Position numbers and translations under genes: made by a program. Positions 1 to 9,564 of a DNA stretch of 64,000 nucleotides are shown here, piece by piece. A model generated the notes under the pieces. The model saw nothing but the letters and a program-made list of their open reading frames with translations. It was not told where the DNA came from and did no database searches. The DNA is from Actinophytocola xinjiangensis (lineage in GTDB: Bacteria; Actinomycetota; Actinomycetes; Mycobacteriales; Pseudonocardiaceae), in contig NZ_MSIF01000009.1 of assembly GCF_001921215.1 (NCBI RefSeq), positions 124,001-188,000 on the forward strand, given 5' to 3'. Position 1 is the stretch's first letter. Every line of letters begins with the position of its first letter.

Positions 1-34
1 CCACACTGACCAGGGCGAACGAGGTAGCGGTCAT
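1..34 (-). CDS. 5' end of an unidentified gene cut by the window edge
   Basis: An ATG on the minus strand overlaps the stop codon of the next upstream gene as ATGA, the usual sign of translational coupling. Only about 11 codons, reading MTATSFALVSV, lie inside the window before it leaves at base 1. Nothing about function can be said, but the coupling makes it the third gene of the small operon that starts near 945. Confidence 0.5.
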   Translation of the reverse strand, partial: MTATSFALVSV

Positions 35-483
35 GACGTCACTCCGGCCACGGTGTTCACCGTGAAGGGCCAGTCGTTCGCGATCTCGTCCCCCAGCCAC
101 CGGTACAGGACGTCATCGTCGACCTCCTCCGACACACCCGGCTCGACAGGGACGTCGAGACAGCCGCCCCAGGCGACCGGCCCGGCCAGCACCGCGACGG
201 ACAGCCCGGCGCACTCCGGCGCGTGACCAGTCGTCGAGATGTGTACCGCCGTGCCGTCGGGCGTGCGCCACACCCAGGTACGCCCACCGACGAGAGTCCG
301 CCGCCACTCGACGATTCCCGCCACCAGTACGACTCGGTCCGCCGCACCCAACCGCACCAGAACCGAGTCCTCCCCCGAATTCGACGCCAGACTGATCGAC
401 TCCATCTCCGCACGGACCGGATAGCCGACAAACAGCTCCTGGACCGATTGCAGTACTTTCAGATAACGATGAGATCCATCCAT
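31..483 (-). CDS. hypothetical protein, 150 aa
   Basis: I do not recognise the family. The protein is soluble, with no signal peptide or membrane segment. It is rich in Val, Gly and acidic residues, with a W-rich stretch (WRRTLVGGRTWVWRTPDG) in the middle and an acidic C-terminal part. The ATG at 483 follows GGAGAAATTG, so it is preferred over the TTG one codon earlier. It ends in an ATGA overlap with the gene leaving the window, and starts 24 bases after the 145-aa gene upstream, so the three are probably co-transcribed. No functional call is possible. Confidence 0.6.
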   Translation of the reverse strand: MDGSHRYLKVLQSVQELFVGYPVRAEMESISLASNSGEDSVLVRLGAADRVVLVAGIVEWRRTLVGGRTWVWRTPDGTAVHISTTGHAPECAGLSVAVLAGPVAWGGCLDVPVEPGVSEEVDDDVLYRWLGDEIANDWPFTVNTVAGVTS

Positions 484-507
484 CAATTTCTCCTGTCTGA
501 AACGGAA

Positions 508-945
508 CTAACGACCCGGCCACCTACGCAGACGAACTGGAACGCGATCGCCAGAAACACCCGTCCCTTTCGGCGCCGACACGAGCGGCGGCAGCCCTCC
601 CGGTTCATCGGGCGCCGGAAGTGTCAACAGCGCACGAAGAATCCACACCATTCCAACCCCAGGCAGGACCATTCCGGCGGCGGGTAGCCCTACCGCACCA
701 TCGCTGCGGCCGTACCACCAATAGACACGTGCAGGAGAGAAAACATCACCGGTCGACTCGACCGGCGTTCGGTACGCATGTGTTCCCTCTTCGGCGGCGA
801 GCACCACGACATCAGCACACCGGCCCCAGCCGAACACTCCGGCGAGCACCTCCGGACCATCCTGATCAGATCGGAACTGATGCCAGAGGTAGCCGCGCTT
901 ACCCGCTTCCTCAAGAAGGAGATCCAACTCAGTCACCTGCGCCAC
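508..945 (-). CDS. hypothetical protein, 145 aa
   Basis: This is a small soluble protein of unknown function. The central part reads DVVVLAAEEGTHAYRTPVES, followed by DVFSPARVYWWYG and a hydrophobic, proline-rich stretch (LRALLTLPAPDEPGGLPP) near the C-terminus. I recall similar hypothetical proteins in actinomycete genomes, but no named domain. It starts at a GTG; a later start cannot be excluded. It is the first gene of a small minus-strand operon with the 150-aa gene and the edge gene. Confidence 0.6.
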   Translation of the reverse strand: MAQVTELDLLLEEAGKRGYLWHQFRSDQDGPEVLAGVFGWGRCADVVVLAAEEGTHAYRTPVESTGDVFSPARVYWWYGRSDGAVGLPAAGMVLPGVGMVWILRALLTLPAPDEPGGLPPLVSAPKGTGVSGDRVPVRLRRWPGR

Positions 946-1052
946 CGCGTTTCAGCCCTGAACGATATCCACCTCCCGAAGTGTTGTTGATCCACCAGGG
1001 ACCCGGAAGGGAACATGAGAGGGAAGAAGGGGGAAGATGACGGAAGATCCGC

Positions 1053-1679
1053 CTAGCCACGGAGTGGGACTGAGGCTACATCTGTCCACTCGTAGGCCTT
1101 GTTGTCGCGGTTCAGGTTGATCAACGACACCGTTGAGATGGTGACGTCCGCCGTACGCGCCTCGTGCGCCGCGAGCGCCTCGGCGACCGGGGCCACCGGT
1201 CCGGCGGAGTTCGCGTAACCAAGGGTGACGTGGGGGTGGAACCCGTCCTCCGGCTCGGGAACGCGCTCCGGGCCCCACACGTCACCGATCGCCCGCCGCA
1301 CCGCGCGGCGCAGTTCGGCCAGCGGCGCGAGCGGACGCACCGGCAACTGAACGGTTTCGGGATCAACGTGAGCCGGGCCGATGGTCACGGTGAAGGGCGC
1401 AAGACGCGCACAACCCGCCAGAGCCGCCGACACCATGCGGTCCACGTCGGACCGAGTGACGTCGTCAGTGAAGCCAATTCCCTGGAGCGTGAGATGGAGC
1501 CAGCGCATCGGCACCGGATCGAGACCAGGCAGGGCGGCGAGCACCGGCGCATAGCCGGTCACCAGGTCTCCGGCGCTGGACTGGTCATCGAACGTGACAT
1601 GCCAGGTGTAGAACGACCGCCCGATCCTCCAACCCGGCCGCCACCACCAGTGGTCCCGCATTGGTTCCCGCTTGGTCAC
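1053..1679 (-). CDS. 2'-5' RNA ligase / cyclic phosphodiesterase-fold protein
   Basis: The 208-aa protein has the two HxT motifs of the 2H phosphoesterase superfamily, HLTL near residue 62 and HVTL near residue 150. These supply the paired catalytic histidines and threonines that open cyclic phosphates or join RNA ends. Length fits the LigT/ThpR class. The substrate is not predictable from sequence. The GTG start is preceded by GGAAGGGTGG at good spacing; an internal ATG six codons on is possible. It begins 15 bases after the stop of the upstream helix-turn-helix regulator, so the two probably form one transcript. Confidence 0.8.
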   Translation of the reverse strand: MTKREPMRDHWWWRPGWRIGRSFYTWHVTFDDQSSAGDLVTGYAPVLAALPGLDPVPMRWLHLTLQGIGFTDDVTRSDVDRMVSAALAGCARLAPFTVTIGPAHVDPETVQLPVRPLAPLAELRRAVRRAIGDVWGPERVPEPEDGFHPHVTLGYANSAGPVAPVAEALAAHEARTADVTISTVSLINLNRDNKAYEWTDVASVPLRG

Positions 1680-1694
1680 GGTCCACCCTTCCGG

Positions 1695-3020
1695 TCAGGC
1701 CATGAGTTCGTTCACCACGGAGTCGCGCCGAAAGTCGCCGACCGCATCACGTATCCGGTCAGCAACCAGGCCGCTGGCATGGTCCGAACCGCTGAGCATC
1801 GCCCCGACCTCGGCCACCCGCTGCAACAACGGTCTGACCCGATGCTGGGTTCCGGTCTCCAGAACCGGAGTGAGCGCATTCTCGCAGTTCACCAGATCAC
1901 CCAGCACGAGATGTGCCTTGACCTGCTGGAGCCGGGTCATGCGTTCGCTGCCCAAGTTGCGTTGATCGGCAGGAGTCTCCTCAAAAGTAGCCACCGCGCG
2001 GTTGGCGTAGTCCAAAGCGTCGTCCGCCGCGCCCAGTTCCAGGTGGGTGTCCGACCACAGTGACCCGGCACGATTCACCGTGCAAGTGAACGGGCCCGCC
2101 AGTTCGTCCTCGGCGCGCTCCGCGCTGTCGGCGCTGTCACGCGCGCGACGCAGGGCGGCCGTGGCCCCGTCCGAGTCGCCGAGTCTGGCGAGATCGAGCG
2201 CGAGTGCGCTCGCCAGAAACAGCTCCGCCGTGCCCAACTCGGGGTAGCGGAGTCCGTCAGCCGCATAGTCCGCCGCGGCACGGTAGGCGCCTTGCCAGAA
2301 CGCGGCGGTGTGTTGGGTGGCCCGCACCCACGCACGCAAACCGTTGTGATCGGCACGTTGGGCGCACAGCCAGCCGGCACGCGCGTGCCGTTCGGCTGCC
2401 TCAGGGTGGCCGAGATCAACGGACATCCAGGCGAGCACCGTCAACGACCAACCGGCTGCCGCGTACAGCTCACGGGTGTGTCGCGGGTCCTGGTGGTCGG
2501 ACAACAGCGCGAAGGCGCGATCCCGGAGGGCCCGAGTCCGGACGAACAATGGTGTTGTCGGCGCTTTGAGATAACTGTGCGCGATCAGGCGAACATCCGA
2601 GTGCATCTGCTCCACAGTCAACTCGCCGACGTTCGTCGACTCCGCCCACGACAGGAACTGGGTGGATTCGTCAGCAGCCGACATGATCATCTCCTCGCCC
2701 GGAAGGTGCGCGCTTGTGGACGTTTCTGAGCGGGGTCGTGCTGCGACGCGTACGGGCCCAAGCCCCAATTGAACGGCGCTTGCGCCCAGCACCGCACACA
2801 GCGCGGCCACATAGCGCTCTCTCGGACGACGCACGGCGCCACGTTCGAGTTTGCCGACGTGGTTACCGTCAAACGCCACTTCCCTACCTCGGTCATCGTG
2901 CGCGGCGAGCCACAGCACGACCGATTCAGCCAGTTCATCGCGTGACATACACGCGCCAGCAACCTGGCGTGACGGGGTGCGTTCACGGGCAGCGCGGAGG
3001 AGGCGATTCGGCTCCGACAT
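1695..3020 (-). CDS. XRE-type regulator with TPR-like C-terminal region
   Basis: The 441-aa protein has an N-terminal helix-turn-helix region (about residues 20-85). It is followed by a long alpha-helical part rich in Ala, Leu and Arg with TPR-like spacing (for example GDSDGATAALRRARDSADSA), ending in NELMA. This build is common in actinomycete transcription regulators that read peptides or other small signals through TPRs. The ATG at 3020 has a GGA-containing site about eight bases upstream; the frame is open further 5' but looks non-coding there. It faces away from the gene remnant at 3282, which in other genomes, as I remember it, is a typical neighbour. Confidence 0.75.
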   Translation of the reverse strand: MSEPNRLLRAARERTPSRQVAGACMSRDELAESVVLWLAAHDDRGREVAFDGNHVGKLERGAVRRPRERYVAALCAVLGASAVQLGLGPVRVAARPRSETSTSAHLPGEEMIMSAADESTQFLSWAESTNVGELTVEQMHSDVRLIAHSYLKAPTTPLFVRTRALRDRAFALLSDHQDPRHTRELYAAAGWSLTVLAWMSVDLGHPEAAERHARAGWLCAQRADHNGLRAWVRATQHTAAFWQGAYRAAADYAADGLRYPELGTAELFLASALALDLARLGDSDGATAALRRARDSADSAERAEDELAGPFTCTVNRAGSLWSDTHLELGAADDALDYANRAVATFEETPADQRNLGSERMTRLQQVKAHLVLGDLVNCENALTPVLETGTQHRVRPLLQRVAEVGAMLSGSDHASGLVADRIRDAVGDFRRDSVVNELMA

Positions 3021-3281
3021 GGGATTCCTACGGGCTCGACGGTATGGCCTTCTCCGCTCATCCTGCCATCCTCCAGCCGCCGATCCAATCGTTGGGTGGT
3101 CAACCGACGACTGTACGTATTCAGATGGTCTTGCCAAGGCACCTGACCGTCCGCGAGCCAGAAACAGGTGAGCAGAGTTATCGGCCAAGCGCTACCGCGA
3201 GGCGGAACCGGTCGCCGCGTTGCCCGGCATTCGCGACGCGCGTGCTGTTCCCGACATGATCACTCTCTGAAGGGACAACAT

Positions 3282-3424
3282 GTGCCGCGTATTGGTATCA
3301 CCGGGCATTCCCACCTGACTGGGCCGACCGTGCCGCTGATCTCGGACGGCATCCGAAGGCGATGCCGCCCGCCAGCGCGAGCTGCCCGTGATCATCGTGT
3401 GGCCGGCCGGGTCGGCTCGCGAGT
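3282..3424 (+). pseudogene. remnant of a SLOG-like 'RIGITGH' protein gene
   Basis: A GTG at 3282 with an AGGGA site opens a frame reading PRIGITGHSHLTGPTVPLI. This matches the N-terminus of a Rossmann-like (SLOG-type) actinomycete family of roughly 170 aa. After about 26 codons the reading frame changes, and from about 3358 a different frame reads DAARQRELPVIIVWPAGSAR, which matches that family's C-terminus. The middle of the gene is missing and the frame is broken. Directly upstream a short open frame ends in TGA at 3268-3270, immediately before the AGGGA site. That suggests a second decayed gene of the same former operon. Family assignment is from memory. Confidence 0.6.
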
Positions 3425-3461
3425 GGATCGGAGGTCCCCGCCGGGCGGGGACCTCCGATCC
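3425..3461. terminator. perfect 15-16 bp hairpin after the Mo-hydroxylase operon
   Basis: Arms 3425-3439 and 3447-3461 are perfect reverse complements (GGATCGGAGGTCCCC and its partner), and the loop ends can add another pair. It begins four bases past the stop of the medium-subunit gene on the minus strand. No T run follows, as is common for terminators in high-GC actinomycetes. It could act in both directions. Confidence 0.75.
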
Positions 3462-3464
3462 TGG

Positions 3465-4319
3465 TCAGGTGCTCAGGGCAGCGGTGACCGCGCGCGAGGT
3501 GAGGACTCTCGCGAGGTGTTGGCGGTATTCGACGTCGGCGTTGCCGTCGGTGGTGGGGGCGGTGCCTTCGGCGGCGTGTTGGGCCGCTTCGGTGATGGCC
3601 TCCGGGGTGGCGGGCTGGCCGATGAGGGCCTGTTCGACGGCGGTGGCCCGGACGGGCGTGGCCGCCATGTTGGTCAGGCCAACGCGGGCCTGCGCGATGG
3701 TGTCGTTCTCGACGCGCACCGCCGCCGCGACCGCGACGATCGACCAGGCCTGGGCCACCCGGTTGAACTTCTCGTAGTGGGCGCTCCAGCCGGTGTACTT
3801 CGGCAGCCGGATCTCGCAGAGGATCTCGCCGGGGCGCAGCGAGGTTTCGAAGAAGTCGGTGAAGAACTCCGTGGCCGGGACGGCCCTTCGTCCGTCCATT
3901 CCGGACACGACCAGCTCCGCGTCGAGGGCCAGCGCCGGGGCCAGCAGGTCACCGGCGGGGTCGGCGTGGGCCAGCGAGCCGCCGAGGGTGCCCCGGTGGC
4001 GGACCTGGGGGTCGGCGACGGTGTCGGTGGCGCACGCCAGCAACAGCGCGTGCTCCCGGACCAGCGGGTCGCGTTGGACCTCGTAGTGGGTGGTCATGGC
4101 GCCGATCACCAGGGTGTCGCCGTCCTCGCGGACGCCGCGCAGTTCGGGGATCCGGCCCAGGTCGATCAGTTTGGACGGGGCCGCCAGGCGCATCCGCAGC
4201 ACGGGCAGCAGGCTCTGGCCGCCGGCGATCACCTTGGCGTCCTCACCCGCCTCGGACAAGGCGCGGACGGCGTCGTCCACCGTGGTCGGGGCGACGTAGT
4301 CGAAGGCCGCGGGGATCAC
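3465..4319 (-). CDS. molybdenum hydroxylase FAD-binding medium subunit (CoxM/CutM-like)
   Basis: The 284-aa protein matches the FAD subunit of xanthine dehydrogenase/CO dehydrogenase-family enzymes. It carries AGGQSLLP near residue 32 and TLGGSLAHADPAGD near residue 105, the two FAD-binding signatures, followed by the C-terminal CO_deh_flav_C-type domain. It passes electrons from the iron-sulfur subunit to an acceptor. The GTG start overlaps the stop of the large-subunit gene as GTGA, so the length is well fixed. It is last of three genes, followed at once by a strong hairpin. Confidence 0.9.
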   Translation of the reverse strand: MIPAAFDYVAPTTVDDAVRALSEAGEDAKVIAGGQSLLPVLRMRLAAPSKLIDLGRIPELRGVREDGDTLVIGAMTTHYEVQRDPLVREHALLLACATDTVADPQVRHRGTLGGSLAHADPAGDLLAPALALDAELVVSGMDGRRAVPATEFFTDFFETSLRPGEILCEIRLPKYTGWSAHYEKFNRVAQAWSIVAVAAAVRVENDTIAQARVGLTNMAATPVRATAVEQALIGQPATPEAITEAAQHAAEGTAPTTDGNADVEYRQHLARVLTSRAVTAALST

Positions 4320-6750
4320 TGGGTACCTCCCATGGAACCGAGGCCGCCGCCGGCCTCGCCGCCGAGTCCGCCGGCGTCGGTCTGTCCGGTGTGGATCGCC
4401 CGCCACACGCGCAGCGGGGTACAGGGCATCTGGACGTCGGACACGCCAAGATGGCGGACCGCGTCGACGACCGCGTTGACCACGGCCGGGGTGGAGGCGA
4501 TCGTGCCGGCCTCGCCGACTCCCTTGACACCCAACGGGTTGGACGTCGCCGGGGTCTCGGTGCGGTCGGTGGTGAAGTTCGGCAGGTCGGCGGCCGATGG
4601 CACCAGGTAGTCGGCCAGCGTGCCGGTCGTCAACGTGCCCGACTCGTCGTGCACGGCCTCCTCGAACAGCGCCTGCGCGATGCCCTGGGCCAGCCCGCCG
4701 TGCACCTGGCCCTCCACGATCAGCGGGTTCACCACCCGCCCGACGTCGTCGACCGCCACGTACTCGCGGATACGCACCCTGCCCGTCTCGGTGTCCACCT
4801 CCACCGCGCACAGGTGGGTGCCGTGCGGGAAGGAGAAGTTCTCCGGGTCGAACGTGGCCTCCGAGTCCAGGTTCGGCTCCACACCCTCGGGCAGGTCGTG
4901 CGCGGCGAACACCGCCAGCGCCACGTCCTGGATGGACACCGACGTCGCGTCGGCGCCCGCACCCCGCACCCGGAACGCCCCGGCGGCGAACTCCACGTCG
5001 GACTCGGCGGCCTCCAGCATGTGCGCGGCGACCTTCGCGGCCTTGGCCTTCACCTTGTCGGCCGCCTGGACCACGGCGATCGCGCCGACGGTCAGTGACC
5101 GCGAACCGTAGGTGTCCATGCCCTTGTGCGAGGACTGGGTGTCGCCGTGCAGCACCTCGACGTCCTCGAACGGCACACCCAGCTGGTCGGCGACGATCTG
5201 GCTCCACGCCGTCTCGTGGCCCTGGCCGTGCGGCGAGGACCCGGTGACCACCTCGACCTTGCCGGTGGGCAGCATGCGGATCGCCGCGTGCTCCCAGCCG
5301 CCGGCCGAGTAGGCCAACGCGCCCAGCACCCGCGACGGCGCCAGCCCACACATCTCGGTGAACGTCGACGTGCCGATGCCCAGCTGCACCGTGTCGCCGC
5401 GCTCGCGACGCTGCGCCTGCTCGGCGCGCAGCGCGTCGTAGGCGAACAGCTCCTTGGCGCGCGCGGTGGCCGCCTCGTAGTTGCCGGAGTCGTAGGTCAG
5501 GCCGGCGACCGTGGTGAACGGGAACTCCTCGTGCCGGATCCAGTTGCGTTCCCGCACCGCCACCGGGTCCAGGTCCAGTTCGGCGGCCAGCTCGTCCATC
5601 AGCCGCTCGATCGCGAACGTCGCCTCCGGCCGGCCGGCGCCCCGGTAGGCGTCGGTGGGGGTCTTGTTGGTGAACACGTTCGTGCACACGAACCGGTAGG
5701 CCGGGAACTTGTAGATCGAGTTGAACATGAACGCGCCCAGGATCGGCACGCCCGGCCCGACCAGCCGCAGGTAGGCGCCCATGTCGGCGAGCAGCTCGAC
5801 CTTCAGGCCGGTGACCGTGCCGTCGCGGCGGGCCGACAGCGTCAGCTTCTGGAGCTGGTCGCGGCCGTGGTGGGCGGCCAGGATGCTCTCGCTGCGCGAC
5901 TCGGTGTACTTGACCGGCTTGCCGAGCCGGCGGGCCACCAGGAAGGTCAGCACCTCCTCCGGCGTGACCTGGAGTTTCCCGCCGAAGCCGCCGCCGACGT
6001 CCGGGGCGATCACCCGGACCTTGTGCTCGGGCACCGACAGCGTCATCGCCAGCATGATCCGCAGGATGTGCGGGATCTGGGTGGCCGACCACAGGGTGAA
6101 CTGCTCGCCGGTCGGGTCGACCATGACCGAGCGGGGCTCCATGAACGCGGGGATCAGCCGCTGCTGACGGTAGGTGCGTTCGATCAGCACCTCGGCGCCG
6201 GCGATGGCCTCCTCGACCTCCGAGCCGGTGCCGGCCTCGGCCGAGTCGAACACCCAGGTCGCGCTCTTGTTGGTGCCCAGGTCGGCGTGGACGAGGTCGG
6301 CGCCGTCGGCGACCGCGGCCTCCATGTCCAGCACGACCGGCAGGTCCTCGTAGTCGATGTCGATGGCCTCGATCGCGTCGGCGGCCTCGTAGGCGCTGCG
6401 GGCGACCACCACGGCCACCGCCTCACCGGCGAAGTTGACCTGGTCGACGGCGATCGACGGCGCGTTCGGCGAGAGCATGTCCTCGGTGATCGGCCACGCG
6501 CACGGCAGGCTGCCCTGCTCGTCGGCGAGGTCGGCGCCGGTGAACACGGCGATCACGCCGGGCAGTTGGCGGGCCGAGGACACGTCGACCCTGGTGATCC
6601 TGGCGTGGGCCAGGGGGCTGCGCATGATCGCCATGTGCAGCAGGCCCGGCAGCGTGAGGTTGTCGGTCCAGCGGGTGCGCCCGGCGATCAGCCGCGCGTC
6701 CTCCTTGCGCAGGCGGGCCCTGCCGACCTCCGGCTCGATGGTGGCGGTCA

Positions 6751-6751
<1 letters not shown>
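4316..6751 (-). CDS. molybdenum hydroxylase large subunit, form II CO-dehydrogenase-like
   Basis: The 811-aa protein is the molybdopterin-cytosine-dinucleotide-binding catalytic subunit of a xanthine oxidase-family enzyme. It shows VGGGFGGK near residue 260, the active-site loop AYRGAGR, and KGVGEAGTIA near the C-terminus with the catalytic Glu. True form I CO dehydrogenases have AYRCSFR with a Cys bound to copper. The AYRGAGR loop makes this form II, whose substrate is usually not CO but an aldehyde, purine or aromatic compound. The ATG shares its A with the TGA of the small-subunit gene. The last 25 residues are Gly-rich and look disordered. Confidence 0.9.
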
Positions 6752-7275
<524 letters not shown>

Positions 7276-7401
7276 CGAGCCTCCAAGTACGACACTTTCG
7301 TGAGCCAGCTCACCCGTGTGAGCCTGCCCCCGGGGGCCAGCGAGGACAAGTCCTGAGGTGGAAAAGTGGACGTGGGTGCCAAACCGGGGAGGACGACGCT
7401 C

Positions 7402-7971
7402 GTGCGCAAGCTCACCTACCTGATCGCGATGTCGATCGACGGGTACATCGCCGGTCCCGGCGACGAGATCGACGTGTACCCGACGCCCGAGGCCTACCTC
7501 GGGCATCTGGCCAGCGAGTACCCCGAAACGCTTCCCTCACACGGCCGGGCGGGGCTGGGGGTCGCGGACGCGCCGAACCGGCTGTTCGACACCGTCGTGA
7601 TGGGCCGGGCGACCTACCAGCCGGCGCTGGACCTGGGGGTGACCAGCCCGTACGCGCACCTGCGCCAGTACGTGGTGTCCGGCGGCCTCACGTCGCCCGA
7701 CCCGGCGGTGACCGTCGCCGCCGACCCGCTGGCGCTGGTCCGCTCCCTCAAGGCCGAGCCGGAGGGCCTCGGGATCTACCTGGCGGGAGGCGCGACGGTG
7801 GCCGGCGCCGTGTACCCGGAGATCGACGAGGTGATCCTGAAGCTGTACCCGATCATGCTCGGCCGGGGCGTGCCGATGATCTCCGGCGAGTTCGACGTGA
7901 CGGCGTTCGAACGCACGGACGTGACGACGTTCGACAGCGGCCATGTGATCCTGCGCTACAACCGCACGTAG
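7402..7971 (+). CDS. dihydrofolate reductase-fold (RibD C-terminal domain) protein
   Basis: The 189-aa protein begins [17 protein letters not shown], the start typical of actinomycete 'dihydrofolate reductase family' proteins. It has VMGRATYQ and the NADPH-binding stretch [19 protein letters not shown]. These proteins share the DHFR/RibD fold but are rarely true DHFRs, and the substrate is unknown. The GTG at 7402 sits about nine bases after GGGGAGG and matches the family N-terminus. A GTG at 7366, also with a purine-rich site, would add 12 residues. It is divergent from the Mo-hydroxylase operon. Confidence 0.8.
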   Translation: MRKLTYLIAMSIDGYIAGPGDEIDVYPTPEAYLGHLASEYPETLPSHGRAGLGVADAPNRLFDTVVMGRATYQPALDLGVTSPYAHLRQYVVSGGLTSPDPAVTVAADPLALVRSLKAEPEGLGIYLAGGATVAGAVYPEIDEVILKLYPIMLGRGVPMISGEFDVTAFERTDVTTFDSGHVILRYNRT

Positions 7972-7988
7972 GGGTCGTTAGGCACGCG

Positions 7989-7994
7989 TACGAT
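7989..7994 (+). promoter_or_regulatory. -10 element for a leaderless rarD transcript
   Basis: TACGAT ends six bases before the GTG start of rarD and there is no Shine-Dalgarno sequence. Transcription would begin at or next to the start codon. This TANNNT-plus-6/7 arrangement recurs before several genes in this window. Confidence 0.5.
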
Positions 7995-8000
7995 CGTGCG

Positions 8001-8936
8001 GTGGTCCAGTCCCTCGCCGATCCGCTGACCGATCGGTTCCCGGAGTACCGGCGGGGAGTCGTTCTCGGCGCGGTCGCCTACGGCGTGTGGGGATTGTTCC
8101 CGCTGTACTGGACACTGCTGGGGGCGGCCGGCGCGCTGGAGGCACTGGCCCACCGCATGGCCTGGTCACTGCCGGTGATGATCATCGTCCTGTGGTGGAT
8201 CGGCCGGCGGCGCGGAACGGGTTTCGCACCGGTCATCGCCGTGGTGCGCAACCGGCGAAAACTCGGCCTGCTGGCCCTGGCGGCCCTGCTCATCGCGTTC
8301 AACTGGGGCGGCTACATCTGGGGCGTCAACAACGGGCGGGTCGTCGAGACCGCGCTCGGCTACTTCACCGGCCCGCTGGTGTCGGTACTGATCGGCGTCC
8401 TGCTGCTGGGCGAGCGGCTGCGGGTGGCGCAGTGGGTCGCCGTCGGCCTGGGCACCGTGGCCGTCGTCGTGCTGGCGGTCGGGTACGGGCAGGTGCCGTG
8501 GGTGGCGCTGGTGCTGGCGTTCAGCTTCTCGGCCTACGGGCTGGTGAAGAAACTGGCGGACGTGCCGGCCGTGGAGTCCGTCGGCCTGGAGGCGGCGGTC
8601 GCGTTCGTCCCCGCGTTCGCGTTCATCTGCGTACTGCAGATCTCGGGCACCGGGACGTTCGGCACGCTCGGCCTGGGGCACTCACTGCTGCTGATCGGCG
8701 GCGGGGTGGTCTCCTGCATCCCCCTGTTGGCCTTCGGCGGCGCGGCGGTGCGGATCCCGCTGTCGATGATCGGACTGTTGCAGTACCTGGCGCCGGTCCT
8801 CCAGTTCGCGTTCGGCGTCCTGGTCTTCCACGAGGCGATGCCGGCGGAACGCTGGATCGGCTTCGCCATCGTCTGGCTCGGCCTGATCATCCTGACCATC
8901 GACGGCACCCGCCAGGCGACTCAGGCCCGTTCGTGA
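8001..8936 (+). CDS. rarD: RarD, EamA-family membrane transporter
   Basis: The 311-aa protein has about ten hydrophobic segments and the start RRGVVLGAVAYGVWGLFPLYW, which is diagnostic of RarD. RarD proteins are drug/metabolite-superfamily permeases named for chloramphenicol sensitivity, and their natural substrate is not established. The frame opens at a GTG directly behind a -10 hexamer, so translation is probably leaderless. It converges on a small minus-strand gene and their 3' ends overlap by 16 bases. Confidence 0.88.
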   Translation: MVQSLADPLTDRFPEYRRGVVLGAVAYGVWGLFPLYWTLLGAAGALEALAHRMAWSLPVMIIVLWWIGRRRGTGFAPVIAVVRNRRKLGLLALAALLIAFNWGGYIWGVNNGRVVETALGYFTGPLVSVLIGVLLLGERLRVAQWVAVGLGTVAVVVLAVGYGQVPWVALVLAFSFSAYGLVKKLADVPAVESVGLEAAVAFVPAFAFICVLQISGTGTFGTLGLGHSLLLIGGGVVSCIPLLAFGGAAVRIPLSMIGLLQYLAPVLQFAFGVLVFHEAMPAERWIGFAIVWLGLIILTIDGTRQATQARS

Positions 8937-9229
8937 CCGAGGCCGGCACGGTGCCGGCGGGCGTGAGCCTCGTCGGCGTCATGCACCTCGCTGTAGATCT
9001 CCGCGAGTTCTTCGTAGCCGCACTCCAGAATCTGCTCGCGCACGGTCGCGGCGCCCACCGCCATGAGCGCGCGGAGCACAGCCTCCGCCGAGGCGGCAGG
9101 AGGTAGCGGGACACCCAGCGCGTCCGCGGCATCCCGGAGCAACGCGCCCTCCGGCCGGTCGGAGTCGCCGAACGTCCGGATCGTCTGCTCGTCCTGCTCG
9201 GTCAGAGTCAGTGTGATGCGCCCGGCCAT
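8921..9229 (-). CDS. small hypothetical protein, 102 aa
   Basis: The sequence begins MAGRITLTLTEQDEQTIRTF and is otherwise helical and acidic (GYEELAEIYSEVHDADEAH). The N-terminal strand followed by a helix is reminiscent of ribbon-helix-helix proteins, but I cannot confirm this. The frame opens at 9358, but the ATG at 9229 is preferred because TACAAC lies six bases upstream and the extra N-terminal part looks non-coding. It converges with rarD. Confidence 0.55.
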   Translation of the reverse strand: MAGRITLTLTEQDEQTIRTFGDSDRPEGALLRDAADALGVPLPPAASAEAVLRALMAVGAATVREQILECGYEELAEIYSEVHDADEAHARRHRAGLGHERA

Positions 9230-9564
9230 GGCCAGGTTGTACCACCCGCGCCCATGGCACGCGCCCCAAGCCCCAGCCATGTCCCGACGCTCCACGACCG
9301 AACCAGCAACGAACTCCACAAACTCCGCCAACCCCATCCCCCACCCTCCACGGGGCACCCCTCAAGGCCATTCTAGTCGGCGGAGGGGTTGGGGAGGCTC
9401 TCGGCGGCGGGGCCTGTGGACAACTCGGAGTGTGTCTGGAGCCTGGTCGCGGGCGGCGTCGCACGGCGGCGAAGGTCTGCCGCCGGGAGCGACCAGACTC
9501 GCCAGGGGATGCCTTCGGCGGCACCCGCCGGGCCGCCCGCACCCCCGCCTGAGGTCGCCCGGAG

